Program-made: the position numbers and the translations under genes
In this document: positions 51,605-60,871 of the stretch, in pieces
How the letters are laid out: every line of letters starts with the position of its first letter
How positions within the stretch are numbered: position 1 is the first letter of the stretch
DNA from: Sphingobacterium sp. CZ-UAM
GTDB taxonomy: Bacteria > Bacteroidota > Bacteroidia > Sphingobacteriales > Sphingobacteriaceae
Length of the DNA stretch: 64,000 bases
Assembly: GCF_002000245.1 (NCBI RefSeq)
Contig: NZ_MTCM01000007.1
Coordinates: 208,521-272,520 of the forward strand
Direction of reading: 5' to 3'
Notes under the pieces: generated by a model
Told to the model about the DNA's origin: nothing
Databases searched by the model: none
Seen by the model: the letters and a program-made list of their open reading frames with translations, nothing else

Positions 51605-53665
51605 TTACTGTTGATGTTTATCTTTTTCAAGCAGAAGTATAAAATCCAAATATGTTTTTTTCTTTGAAAAATAGATGTCATCCAATAAACTTTTATATGA
51701 CGCAATAGCATCCAGCAGAATTTGAACATTTTCTTCTTTGTACTGATCTACATTAAAGTATAACAAGTCCGTAGCAATATATTTATCTAGTGTAGTCAAC
51801 AAAGTTGCATCCATTGGCGGCTGTATGTTGTCCTGCAGTGATAGAAGCTTGGCTAATTTATTTTTGAAAACCGTTTCTCTCCTTTTGAGGTCACTCACTC
51901 TTGCTTCGATTTCCCCAAATGGTAAGGTCTGAGCGAGAAACGCAGTATTTTCGTTCATGTCGTCATAAATCGCCTGCGACTCATCAAATGTTTTATGGAA
52001 AGCCGCAAAATCATAATATTTCCGATCAAACTCTTCTTTACGGTTCTGTGCAATGGAAAGCTGTAAAAAATAATGATGTATTTGATGATTATAGCCGTCT
52101 ACTTGACGCGTTATATCCTGGATGTCATTATCAATTTTTAACAATAGCTTATCGGCATCGATATCCCGGTATTTTTTACCATCATAATCGAAGGTTTTTA
52201 GTTTAATTTCCCCCTTGTGTATTGCTTCCACAACATATTTGTCATTTTTCAGACTGTTGAGCTCATAGAACAGGTCAATTCTGTCATCTGCAAACAATTC
52301 GTCAAATGTTAGTCCAATATGCTCTTCTGCCGGTAATTGATCCCCCTGTAGTATAGGGTTGTTGTAATCGTAGAAATCGTTAAATTTTGGATTGATGGTA
52401 TATCTGTTGATTTGACTTTCAAAATTATCTCTGAATGTCTGGAGCTCAAAAACTGCTGGGGCCTGCTGATATCGGATATTCGAAAATAGCTTGTCAGAAA
52501 TTTGATCTGCTATTGCAGCACCATCTGCAAGCAAGGCAATAGCAGGTTTATTCGAAACATCAGTCTTTATGATATCAAGTTTCCACAAGGCTTTCACTCG
52601 TTCTTCATCCGTTGGATGTGAGGCCCATTGATTTTCGAGATTCAATTTCGATTTATCATATCTTTTTAATGTTGCCAGTTCGATCTGAGGGAAGCCTTCT
52701 TGAACCTGATACCTACATCTCTCTGCAAGCAGGTGCATCACACAATGTTGTTCGTGATAAATATTATTGCTGCGGATATTGTCAGCGATCTTTCCATCAT
52801 AAAAATTAAAAACATAATTTAACGCATGATTTGCAAAACCCAATCGCAATAAAGAGTCTGCTAAGGCTTTGGAACCAGCTACATGTGCTGCAATTTCATC
52901 TGCATGAAATTCCATTTCCCGGGACAATGCCAAATAATTTAGATTAACATATTTGTAGAGGTATTTCAAGATGTTTTGAATCTGCTGGATAATAAAAACC
53001 GATATACCGATAAAAATAGCAGAATAGCCACTCACATTTCCCCATGTTTCAAATGTGCGGTCCAGCGACTCATTTTTATATAGCATATTGTAGATGATTT
53101 GATTGACATGATAGACATAGCTGCCAACTTTCATACTTTTCTGTGAAAAATGTCCGAATTCATGTGCAAGAATGGCTTTTAATTCCTGTTCAGTTACAGC
53201 ATTTATTAAGCCCACACCGATCTGTAGATTCTTTCTTATGGGAAGAAACATGCTCCAAAAACTTGAATCATAAAATACCGAGGCATTGACATCATGAGAT
53301 AGGAACACCTTCTTTGGGAAACTGGTGCCAACTTCGTCGACAATTTGATGGATTAAGGAAAATAGTTCCGGTTCATCCTGTTCAGTAATTTGGGTCAGAT
53401 GGCTGGTATCTACTTTTGTCGAAGCAAATATAAACTTTACAAGAAAAAATAAAACCGTGAGACCCGAGGCAAACAGCCCTAGACAGGCAACCGCCGTTAG
53501 GAACATCGGTTTGGAAGTAAAAATTAATACACCTAACAGGGTAAAACCAACTGTAATTCCTATTGCAAATAGAAGCAGGAAAATATAGGTAAATGCAAAA
53601 ACGAAAATAGAGAAGATCGTTTTACGTGCATGTTTTTTAAAACTTGCTGATACTTGTACTTTCAT
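51605..53665 (-). CDS. M48-family metallopeptidase, membrane bound
   Basis: This 686-residue protein has two membrane helices near the N-terminus (SIFVFAFTYIFLLLFAIGIT, MFLTAVACLGLFASGLTVLF) and further ones around 210. The zinc motif HEFGHFSQ is at about 168-175 and the third ligand lies in the SREMEFHADEIAAH segment (E-x-x-x-D). The C-terminal half is a long helical extension. M48 proteases degrade damaged membrane proteins or process prenylated peptides. It lies between array copies D and E in opposite orientation, as cargo. Confidence 0.9.
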   Translation of the reverse strand: MKVQVSASFKKHARKTIFSIFVFAFTYIFLLLFAIGITVGFTLLGVLIFTSKPMFLTAVACLGLFASGLTVLFFLVKFIFASTKVDTSHLTQITEQDEPELFSLIHQIVDEVGTSFPKKVFLSHDVNASVFYDSSFWSMFLPIRKNLQIGVGLINAVTEQELKAILAHEFGHFSQKSMKVGSYVYHVNQIIYNMLYKNESLDRTFETWGNVSGYSAIFIGISVFIIQQIQNILKYLYKYVNLNYLALSREMEFHADEIAAHVAGSKALADSLLRLGFANHALNYVFNFYDGKIADNIRSNNIYHEQHCVMHLLAERCRYQVQEGFPQIELATLKRYDKSKLNLENQWASHPTDEERVKALWKLDIIKTDVSNKPAIALLADGAAIADQISDKLFSNIRYQQAPAVFELQTFRDNFESQINRYTINPKFNDFYDYNNPILQGDQLPAEEHIGLTFDELFADDRIDLFYELNSLKNDKYVVEAIHKGEIKLKTFDYDGKKYRDIDADKLLLKIDNDIQDITRQVDGYNHQIHHYFLQLSIAQNRKEEFDRKYYDFAAFHKTFDESQAIYDDMNENTAFLAQTLPFGEIEARVSDLKRRETVFKNKLAKLLSLQDNIQPPMDATLLTTLDKYIATDLLYFNVDQYKEENVQILLDAIASYKSLLDDIYFSKKKTYLDFILLLEKDKHQQ

Positions 53666-53781
53666 AAAACTGTTAACAGTGATAAGTTTGTTAATTGACT
53701 GATATAAAACTAAAAAATAATATCCATTTATTTGATATCGCCGTAGATCTAGTTCATAATCAATTCACCTCCCCATTCCCG

Positions 53782-53851
53782 TCATTCACCGAGTTTTCCT
53801 GAGTGTTAGTCTAAAGCCGATAGGCTAGGGGCGTATTGTGTTGTAGTTTTG
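53782..53851 (+). promoter_or_regulatory. Array promoter E
   Basis: TCATTCACC (53782-53790), 12 bp, GTGTTAGTC (53803-53811), 32 bp, TAGTTTTG (53844-53851). Confidence 0.75.
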
Positions 53852-53899
53852 AGTCAACAAATAAGAACAAAATAACTAACAATATAAAATAAAGACATT

Positions 53900-54346
53900 A
53901 TGAAAACTCTAGTAAAAACATTCGCAGCAGCAGCCCTAATCGCAGTATCCACTTTCGCTATGGCGGCTGAAGGACCAGGTTCAAAATCAGCAAAAGCAAA
54001 CGTTAACCTTTCTACAGCAGACTTCGCTCTTGAGCATTATGTTGCGGTGACTACCGAAGGTGAATCGGCAGGCGTAGAGCAATTATTTGCCAAAGATTTC
54101 AACCAAAAGATCCAAGCTTCCAATGCACAAACGCATGGCCGTGAAGCGGTGGTTAAATCTTTGAAAAAACAAAAAGGAGAGAAGCTAAACTGTACAGTAA
54201 ATACTGACATCATCGAAGAGTCCGCAGATTATATGGTGGCTAAAGTGACCTTGAAATTTGAGAACTTCACCAAGACTGACCTCGTTAGCTTGGAGCGTGT
54301 GGGTAATGAATGGAAGGTATCCAAATCGATCAATTCTTATAAATAG
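53900..54346 (+). CDS. Exported NTF2-like protein, array copy E
   Basis: This 148-residue protein has the consensus signal peptide (KTFAAAALIAVSTFAMA) and EGPGSKSAKANVNLSTADFA. Variable positions are AKDFNQKIQASNAQTHGRE in the middle and CTVNTDIIEES later, then LVSLERVGNEWKVSKS. Its distal flank differs from that of the other copies up to the terminator (54347-54410 is unrelated), showing that a segment was replaced there. A beta-helix gene follows at 54562. Confidence 0.85.
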   Translation: MKTLVKTFAAAALIAVSTFAMAAEGPGSKSAKANVNLSTADFALEHYVAVTTEGESAGVEQLFAKDFNQKIQASNAQTHGREAVVKSLKKQKGEKLNCTVNTDIIEESADYMVAKVTLKFENFTKTDLVSLERVGNEWKVSKSINSYK

Positions 54347-54415
54347 TATTTAATAGCCAGTGGTGAGTTCAGTTAATTCGATGCTGACCACTAGTGAATC
54401 ATATGTTTATTTAAG

Positions 54416-54435
54416 GCCACGTCGTGAGATGTGGC
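54416..54435 (+). terminator. Array terminator E
   Basis: GCCACGTC/GATGTGGC-type hairpin followed by TTTTTT. The following CAGACTTTTCGGT stretch also occurs before the second beta-helix gene at 58210. Confidence 0.75.
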
Positions 54436-54561
54436 TTTTTTGCGTGCCCATCCCCCAGACTTTTCGGTAGATGTATTCTACCGCTTACATTGGATGCTTT
54501 TTACTCAAATAGCTCTTGCATGAAGCCTAAGTTTGTTTAAAAATTAATAGAAAGAAACATT

Positions 54562-56751
54562 ATGGCAAATCAACTTCTTATCAAAAACACAATGGCAGAT
54601 ATGCGTGCACTATCTGCAGCCGAAATTACGGCGTTAACAGATGGAACCTATTCAGGGGTGCAGCTTCAAGGCTATTATCATGCAGGAGATACTCCAGATC
54701 CGATCGATTATTATATTTCGTTCACGACAGATATTGATGACGGAGGGAGTGTTATCGAATTAAGTACGATAAAACTTCAACATGATTTTGTTGGAGAGGT
54801 GAATGTTCAATATTTTGGCACAAGGGGCAATTTTATTGTGGACGATACTCAGGCAATACAGAAAGCATTAACTTATTCTAATAAAGCTAATGTATCATCC
54901 GTTTATTTTCCTACAGGTCACTACCTCATTACCGATACTTTAATTCCGCCAACAGCATGTCTGATATATGGTGATGGCAATGGAAGTCATCTCGAATTTA
55001 AGCATGAGCGATTTTCAATTTCCAAGACCGTGAAATGGATGTTTAAACTAACCGATCACAAGAATATTTCATTTCATAATCTGCAATTGGATGGAGGTGC
55101 TACAACGAACCGATTTCCTATTTTGGCTGGAAATCCTATCGGAGAGTGGGATGTAGATGGTGCAGAGTTTTTGATTTATTTCAAACCTACTTATGACGGC
55201 GCGGTGGATAATATCAGCATTACCAATTGCTGTATAAAACGCTCATGGAGTTCGGGAATCCAGAGCTATGGAAGATCCGCTGAATGCTATCCACATCCGT
55301 TGACAACCAATATCCGTATTACGGACTGTTATATCACTGAGACCGGTCATCATGGTGTCGGATTTAATGAGGTAGTTAATGCGACTGTATCCAACAATAA
55401 TTTCGTTAATGTAGGTCGATGCATGCCGGAGCCAACAAATATGTATGGCAGCGGTCTGGCAGTCGATTGTTCTGGCGGATGTCAGGATATCGTTGTATCC
55501 AACAACACAGTTGATGGAGCGGCAGGTGGATTTAAATGTGAAAGTCATTTGGTTCCAGTAAGTGCTACTTTTCCTGACGGAATCAACTATTCACGACGTA
55601 TTATCTTCTCTAACAATACCATTAAAAATCTCTATTTGGATTCCGTCATGGGCACCTCCAACTTTTTTATCATTTTCTATGGTATTAGGTTGGCTGGGGA
55701 AAGTTGTATAGCAACCAACAATACCATTGTAAAGCCGCAGGGACACGGTGTTCTGATCTCCAATAATGGGTCAAATTGTACGGTGACAAATAATAAGATC
55801 ATTGAACCACAACGGACTGGTATTGAGGTGGGGTCTAATTTGGGATTTAATACAATATTGGATAACCGAATTATTAAGCCCGTATTACAAGGTATTACGG
55901 TGAATGGTAGTAATACCTTGGTCAAAAATAATATGGTCAATAATGCTGGCAATACTGGAATCAGGCTTCTGAATGGTAATAATTGTCAATTTATAGGTAA
56001 TACAATTGTTGACTCAGTCGGTGATGGCATTAGTGTGATCCCTACCGGAACGTTTACTAGTGACAATATCGATGTCGTTGATAACATTTGTTATGATACC
56101 CGTATTGGAGGAGATCGAACACAGACTAACGGGATTACTGCCAATGCACCTTCGGTAACCAATGTCAAATCGATGAACAATAGATGCTTTAACAATATCA
56201 ATACCCAGATTTCTGTAGCGAATAGTGCAAGGCGTAATCAGGAAATCGGTTCAAACGCATGGCAAGCTCAAACTATTAATGGACTGGCAACAGTTTCCGG
56301 GACATGGCAAGTGGGGGAGGTCCTCAAAAATGTTAACGCTGTGGTACAGCATTCAGATCCCCAGCTCAAATATACCTATGGCTGGTACAATAATGCCCCC
56401 GATGGACGTAATTTTATACCATTTGGATTTTTGGGCGAATATACTGGGGTTGGTAGCCCAGAGGGTGTAGTTGTAGCAAGGCAGGGATCCAGGTACAACG
56501 AAATTAATGAGACAGGGGTATCATCCGTTTGGATAAAGAGAACAGGAGGTGGAAATACAGGCTGGATAAGTATTTTTCAAAATGCTGCTACAACCGCTAG
56601 GGGCTTAGTATCTCAGTCATCTTCTGTTACGAATAGTATGCTGCCAAATGCTACAGATCTCAGTTCTGTAATTGCTTTGGCGAATGATTTAAAAACGGTA
56701 TTAAATGCTAAGTTGCAAGCAGATCGAAATAGTGGTCAACAAGCTGTTTAG
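54562..56751 (+). CDS. Right-handed beta-helix (pectate-lyase-like) protein 1
   Basis: This 729-residue protein has no signal peptide. An N-terminal domain of about 75 residues (MANQLLIKNTMADMRALSAA, GTYSGVQLQGYYHAGDTP) is shared with the gene at 58314. Next comes the beta-helix entry VNVQYFGTRGNFIVDDTQAI, then many helix coils of the form NNTI, NCTVTNNKI, SNNTVDG between about 180 and 520, and a C-terminal domain (about 560-729) with a SQSSSVTNSML linker. This resembles tailspike or glycan-binding/lyase proteins. Exported status is unclear without a signal, so an unusual secretion route or internal role is possible. Confidence 0.82.
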   Translation: MANQLLIKNTMADMRALSAAEITALTDGTYSGVQLQGYYHAGDTPDPIDYYISFTTDIDDGGSVIELSTIKLQHDFVGEVNVQYFGTRGNFIVDDTQAIQKALTYSNKANVSSVYFPTGHYLITDTLIPPTACLIYGDGNGSHLEFKHERFSISKTVKWMFKLTDHKNISFHNLQLDGGATTNRFPILAGNPIGEWDVDGAEFLIYFKPTYDGAVDNISITNCCIKRSWSSGIQSYGRSAECYPHPLTTNIRITDCYITETGHHGVGFNEVVNATVSNNNFVNVGRCMPEPTNMYGSGLAVDCSGGCQDIVVSNNTVDGAAGGFKCESHLVPVSATFPDGINYSRRIIFSNNTIKNLYLDSVMGTSNFFIIFYGIRLAGESCIATNNTIVKPQGHGVLISNNGSNCTVTNNKIIEPQRTGIEVGSNLGFNTILDNRIIKPVLQGITVNGSNTLVKNNMVNNAGNTGIRLLNGNNCQFIGNTIVDSVGDGISVIPTGTFTSDNIDVVDNICYDTRIGGDRTQTNGITANAPSVTNVKSMNNRCFNNINTQISVANSARRNQEIGSNAWQAQTINGLATVSGTWQVGEVLKNVNAVVQHSDPQLKYTYGWYNNAPDGRNFIPFGFLGEYTGVGSPEGVVVARQGSRYNEINETGVSSVWIKRTGGGNTGWISIFQNAATTARGLVSQSSSVTNSMLPNATDLSSVIALANDLKTVLNAKLQADRNSGQQAV

Positions 56752-56818
56752 CGTAAAGGCAATAAGGCTGTATTGAAATTATGGCCTTATTACTTTTACT
56801 TTCACCTCCCCATTCCCG

Positions 56819-56888
56819 CCATTCACCGAGTTTTCCTGATCGTTGGTCTAAAGCCCATAGGCCAGGTGCGCATTGTGTTGTAGTTTTG
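56819..56888 (+). promoter_or_regulatory. Array promoter F
   Basis: CCATTCACC (56819-56827), 12 bp, TCGTTGGTC (56840-56848), 32 bp, TAGTTTTG (56881-56888). Confidence 0.75.
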
Positions 56889-56935
56889 AGTCAACAAATA
56901 AGAACAACAATACTAACACAATAAAAAAAGACATT

Positions 56936-57382
56936 ATGAAAACTCTAGTAAAAACATTTGCAGCAGCAGCCTTAATCGCAGTATCCACATTCGCTATGGC
57001 CGCTGAAGGACCAGGTTCCAAATCAGCAAAAGCAAACGTTAACCTTTCAACCGCAGACTTTGCCCTTGAGCATTATGTTGCGGTAACTACCGGAGGAGAG
57101 TCGGCAGGCGTAGAGCAATTATTTGCCGAAGATTTCAATCAAAAGATCCAAGCTTCCAATGCACAAAATCACAGCCGTAGTGCCGTAGTTAAATCTTTGA
57201 AAAAGCAAAAAGGAGAGAAGTTGAACTGTGCGGTAAGCACCGATATCATCGAGGAGTCAGCAGACTATATGGTGGCTAAAGTGACCTTGAAATTTGAGAG
57301 CTTCACCAAGACTGACTTAGTTACGTTGGAGCGTGTGGGGAATGAATGGAAAGTCTCCAAATCAATCAATTCATATAAATAA
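56936..57382 (+). CDS. Exported NTF2-like protein, array copy F
   Basis: The protein is 148 residues from ATG 56936, the family start; the frame stays open upstream to 56873 but this is the promoter. It has the consensus signal peptide. Differences are TTGGESAGVEQLFAEDFNQK, the AQNHSRSAVVKSLKK stretch and CAVSTDIIEES. It ends in the usual KVSKSINSYK. It sits between the two beta-helix genes. Confidence 0.85.
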   Translation: MKTLVKTFAAAALIAVSTFAMAAEGPGSKSAKANVNLSTADFALEHYVAVTTGGESAGVEQLFAEDFNQKIQASNAQNHSRSAVVKSLKKQKGEKLNCAVSTDIIEESADYMVAKVTLKFESFTKTDLVTLERVGNEWKVSKSINSYK

Positions 57383-57413
57383 GAGCCATCCCTTACAAAT
57401 ATATAAGTTGTGA

Positions 57414-57435
57414 AGCCATGTCCACGGATGTGGCT
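57414..57435 (+). terminator. Array terminator F
   Basis: AGCCATGTC/GATGTGGCT-type hairpin (loop CACG region) followed by TTTTTC. The next 40 bp match those after copy G. Confidence 0.75.
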
Positions 57436-57586
57436 TTTTCTGTTTTAGCTCCTTTCCATTCTTTAATGTTTTTGCAGCAAATTCGGCTTAAAGAGGTGTC
57501 AAATTGGATAAAAATTACTATGTTCTTCCGAAACGACACAACTGACATACTTCCTTTTATAGTGTTACAGGATAAGCAGGATGGGG

Positions 57587-57721
57587 TTAGGCTTTCAGAT
57601 CAATCTTGTTCGGGATATTGGCGTTCACCATTTCCTCAATCGCGAACAAGTGATTCAATGTGATACACTGCCCATCTTTGGCCAAGCTCGTATTAGCAGT
57701 AACCGCAGCGCCTCGAATATT
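57587..57721 (-). pseudogene. Coding-like remnant between copies F and the second beta-helix gene
   Basis: Forty-four minus-strand codons between stops read NIRGAAVTANTSLAKDGQCI TLNHLFAIEEMVNANIPNKI DLKA. The composition is strongly protein-like but no start or upstream part exists. A further short remnant (DDFGSYLANNADPIMGRK) lies at about 58035-58090 on the same strand. Both are probably pieces of deleted cargo genes. Confidence 0.4.
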
Positions 57722-57781
57722 TTAGTCAGAGCGCCTCTCTTTATTTTTGCTGATTTTCAATGTGTTTTAGTATATTTGGTC

Positions 57782-57928
57782 ATGAAGACTTTTCTCATTG
57801 TTTCTCTTGTAGTAATTACCTTAGGACTGATCGAGTATATGATCAAACGAAGGCTTAAAAGCAAAGGAAAAGAACCTGACTATTTCTTTCTACACATTCT
57901 AGAATCAATACTGAATATTTTTAGGTAG
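57782..57928 (+). CDS. Tiny single-helix membrane protein
   Basis: The protein is 48 residues from ATG 57782: MKTFLIVSLVVITLGLIEYM forms a helix, then a very basic IKRRLKSKGKEP stretch and an aromatic end (YFFLHILESILNIF). The frame is open upstream but without coding character. It is a third tiny membrane protein in this island, without the FxxG motif of the other two. Confidence 0.45.
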   Translation: MKTFLIVSLVVITLGLIEYMIKRRLKSKGKEPDYFFLHILESILNIFR

Positions 57929-58313
57929 AGCGCTAGATACTTTAGTCTCTCTTCTTCTTTAAATTTTCTCCTTTATTTGGTACGAAGCTAAATCATCTGG
58001 ACTATCCATGTCCATCAGGAATTGCTTACATTCCAGTGAGACTACTTTCTTCCCATGATGGGGTCGGCATTGTTCGCCAAATAACTACCAAAGTCATCGT
58101 CTTAACTTTCATTTTAACCCATTTATTAAATGGTTCGAGCTGTACAAATAGATGCTTACCCCTATATGCCGTGAGATGTGGCTTTTTTGTGTTTTGAGAA
58201 GTTCATATACAGACTTTTCGGTTATTTCGCTCTACCGATAACATCCTGCTTCTTCCCCTTAATTAGCCTCCTTGTGAAGCCTAAGTTTGTGTAAGATAAA
58301 AAAATACAACATT

Positions 58314-60158
58314 ATGGCAAATCAATTTCTTATTAAAAACAGAATGACAGATATGCAGACGTTATCTGCAGCTGAAGTCACAGCATTAACAAATGGAACT
58401 TATTCAGGCGTACAGCTCTTAGGCTATTATCAGGCAGGCGACACACCTGCTCCAATCGAATATTTTCTTTCGACAACGAATGGTTCAGACAATGGCGGCA
58501 GTATTATTGCAACTGGGGGAATCAAATTAGAACATAGGTTTTTAGAAGCTGTTAACCCACTTTACTTTGGTGCAAAAGCAGGATTAGATACCGATGCGAC
58601 CCCATTTATACAGCAAATTTTTAATTCGGGCTACAGAAGCGTTGAAATAAGCTGCCAATTACTTGCAGATTCCTATTTGGGGCTACCAGATGCAACAATA
58701 CAACGCTATCCTTCACATCGGATTATAGGTAAAGGGGGATCGGTGCATTTGACCAATAATGTCAATGATGGTTGGATAACTTCTCAATCTTCATTATTAA
58801 ATCCCGGTTCAACAGACAATTTGTACACAGGCAAGGTTTTTATCGATAATTTAGTTGTAAGAAATGCAGCTGCGGATATTGGAAACGTAATAGATGGGAC
58901 ACCTTTATCCGGTACGTTCGTAGATGGGGATCGGATCTATAATGTTTTTATAACCAAGTGCTCTTTTTTTAGGATTAAGCATGTTATCAAATCTTATAAA
59001 GAAAAGAGACCCAATAACACAGATGCTTATCCAAAAGGGTATTTACAATCTGTTACGATTACAGGTAATATATTTGAACAGGTTGAACGGATCGTTGATG
59101 CTGATCGATGCTTTAACTTTACCTTTAAAGATAACATGTGCGAAGGCTGTATTTCGGGAATCTGGTTTAAAAATATCGACGGAAAACCTACAGTAAATGT
59201 TGCTAGGATTGTAGATAACCTATTTGAAAGTGGTGGAGTTTTTTTATACTCTGGACCGATAGCTGGCGGCAAAATCTCCGGAAATTATTTCGAAGGTAAT
59301 TATAATGCTGAGATTAAAACCTACAAAGCCCATTTGTACTTTAAATTCGGCACAGAAACAAATTACATGGGTTTAGCTATCGATAGCAACAACTTTCAAG
59401 CGCACGAAGATCAGAAGGTTGATGTCGAGTTTTCCGATATCAAGTTTGATGGTAATTTTACGACAGATGCTGAATATTTAGGCAATGTGAGTATCCGTAA
59501 CAATAACTCCAATTCCTATTCACTCGTTGAGCCACAATCCCGGATTAAATTTTATGAAGGGAACTCAATCACTGCTGATATGTATTCTAGGTCCCGAACG
59601 GTTGTAAGTCCAACCCAAAGTCGTGTTTCATTTCAGCGAAAAAGACAGGAGTTATTGAGCTCAACCTCCCTCTCTTCAGAAGGTCATGTGATCGCCCGAA
59701 TAAATGTTGCTCGAATTAAGAGTTTGATGACTAGACAGGAAGACAGGACTTCGAATGGAACGATTAATATTATGTTATTAGCCAAAACTTCTGGAATGAT
59801 AACGATCGGTGCGACATTAGTGATTGTGGATTTTTTGATTATGCCTGCATCAGAAGGGATGAGCTCTGGAGCGATTGACGACGTATACTATAAGTTTAAA
59901 TTGCGTAGTGTACTTAATATAGATGCCGGGAAGCCGATAAATTCAAATTTTAGTGGTGCAACAACTAAAGCCCATTTCAATGAGGATACGGCGGTTCTTA
60001 CAGCTGTGCCGGACGGCGATTTTGTAAAGCTAATACTATCTACATTTGTAGCACCATCAATAGACAACTTTGGCAAGGCTGATCGACTGCTGTCATTTCA
60101 GACCATTCAGATCAACGCCAGCAATAATTCTTATAATGTAGGTTATACAGTACTTTAA
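58314..60158 (+). CDS. Right-handed beta-helix protein 2, same N-terminal domain as protein 1
   Basis: The protein is 614 residues from ATG 58314, aligned with the MANQ start of the gene at 54562. The first 80 residues match it closely (MANQFLIKNRMTDMQTLSAA, GTYSGVQLLGYYQAGDTPAP), then AVNPLYFGAKAGLDTDATPF enters a beta-helix that has no clear similarity beyond fold (GNIFEQVERIVDADR, RIVDNLFESGG). The C-terminal domain differs as well. A shared mounting domain with exchanged body is typical of modular surface or tail proteins. Upstream DNA (CAGACTTTTCGGT, GAAGCCTAAGTTTGT) is also shared with copy 1. Confidence 0.8.
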   Translation: MANQFLIKNRMTDMQTLSAAEVTALTNGTYSGVQLLGYYQAGDTPAPIEYFLSTTNGSDNGGSIIATGGIKLEHRFLEAVNPLYFGAKAGLDTDATPFIQQIFNSGYRSVEISCQLLADSYLGLPDATIQRYPSHRIIGKGGSVHLTNNVNDGWITSQSSLLNPGSTDNLYTGKVFIDNLVVRNAAADIGNVIDGTPLSGTFVDGDRIYNVFITKCSFFRIKHVIKSYKEKRPNNTDAYPKGYLQSVTITGNIFEQVERIVDADRCFNFTFKDNMCEGCISGIWFKNIDGKPTVNVARIVDNLFESGGVFLYSGPIAGGKISGNYFEGNYNAEIKTYKAHLYFKFGTETNYMGLAIDSNNFQAHEDQKVDVEFSDIKFDGNFTTDAEYLGNVSIRNNNSNSYSLVEPQSRIKFYEGNSITADMYSRSRTVVSPTQSRVSFQRKRQELLSSTSLSSEGHVIARINVARIKSLMTRQEDRTSNGTINIMLLAKTSGMITIGATLVIVDFLIMPASEGMSSGAIDDVYYKFKLRSVLNIDAGKPINSNFSGATTKAHFNEDTAVLTAVPDGDFVKLILSTFVAPSIDNFGKADRLLSFQTIQINASNNSYNVGYTVL

Positions 60159-60163
60159 TAAAA

Positions 60164-60196
60164 AATAGGGGCTGGTAGATTTACCAGCCCCTATTT
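60164..60196 (+). terminator. Strong Rho-independent terminator
   Basis: AAATAGGGGCTGGTA and TACCAGCCCCTATTT form a long stem around GATT, followed by TTTT. It directly follows the second beta-helix gene. Confidence 0.88.
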
Positions 60197-60249
60197 TTTT
60201 ACTTTATTTTAAGATCATTCCCATATTGTCCTTCGCCCCTTTATTCCCG

Positions 60250-60319
60250 CCATTCACCGAGTTTTCCTGATCGTTGGTCTAAAGCCCATAGGCCTGAGGC
60301 GTATTGTGTCGTAGTTTTG
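60250..60319 (+). promoter_or_regulatory. Array promoter G
   Basis: CCATTCACC (60250-60258), 12 bp, TCGTTGGTC (60271-60279), 32 bp, TAGTTTTG (60312-60319). Confidence 0.75.
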
Positions 60320-60371
60320 AGTCAACAAATAAGAACAAATAAAAAAACTAACACAATAAAATAAAGACATT

Positions 60372-60818
60372 ATGAAAACGCTAGTAAAAACATTCGCATC
60401 AGCAGTATTAATCGCAGTATCCACATTCGCAATGGCCGCTAACGGACCAGGTTCCAAATCAGCAAAAGCAAACGTAAATCTTTCTACTGCAGACTTTGCA
60501 TTGGAGCATTATGTTGCGGTCACTACCGAAGGCGAGTCGGCAGGCGTAGAGCAATTATTTGCCGAAGATTTCAACCAAAAGATCCAATCTTCCAATGCAC
60601 AATCTCATGGCCGTGAAGCAGTGGTTAAATCTTTGAAAAAGCAAAAAGGAGAGAAGTTGAACTGTGAAGTAAGCACAGACATCTTAGAAGAATCAGCCGA
60701 CTATATGGTAGCAAAAGTGACACTAAAATTTGAAAATTTCAACAAAGTAGACCTTGTGACTTTGGTACGTGAAGGTAATAACTGGAAAGTGTCTAAATCA
60801 ATCAATTCCTATAAATAA
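60372..60818 (+). CDS. Exported NTF2-like protein, array copy G
   Basis: This 148-residue protein has signal peptide KTFASAVLIAVSTFAMA and NGPGSKSAKANVNLSTADFA as in copy D, the middle AEDFNQKIQSSNAQSHGREA and the distinctive FNKVDLVTLVREGNNWKV. It is the last member of the array in the window. Its mosaic of features seen in D, E and F supports recombination among copies. Confidence 0.85.
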   Translation: MKTLVKTFASAVLIAVSTFAMAANGPGSKSAKANVNLSTADFALEHYVAVTTEGESAGVEQLFAEDFNQKIQSSNAQSHGREAVVKSLKKQKGEKLNCEVSTDILEESADYMVAKVTLKFENFNKVDLVTLVREGNNWKVSKSINSYK

Positions 60819-60849
60819 GAGCCATCCCTTACAAATATATAAGTTGTGA

Positions 60850-60871
60850 AGCCATGTCTACGGATGTGGCT
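60850..60871 (+). terminator. Array terminator G
   Basis: AGCCATGTC/GATGTGGCT-type hairpin followed by TTTTTC, then the same CTGTTTTAGCTCCTTTCCA tail as copies B and F. Confidence 0.75.

Noticed and set aside
42839..60319. Regularly recurring leader sequences as a CRISPR array or integron attC sites
   Set aside because: The repeats are kilobases apart, each is followed by a paralogous gene, and no cas gene or tyrosine integrase is present in the window. Spacing inside each leader fits a promoter.
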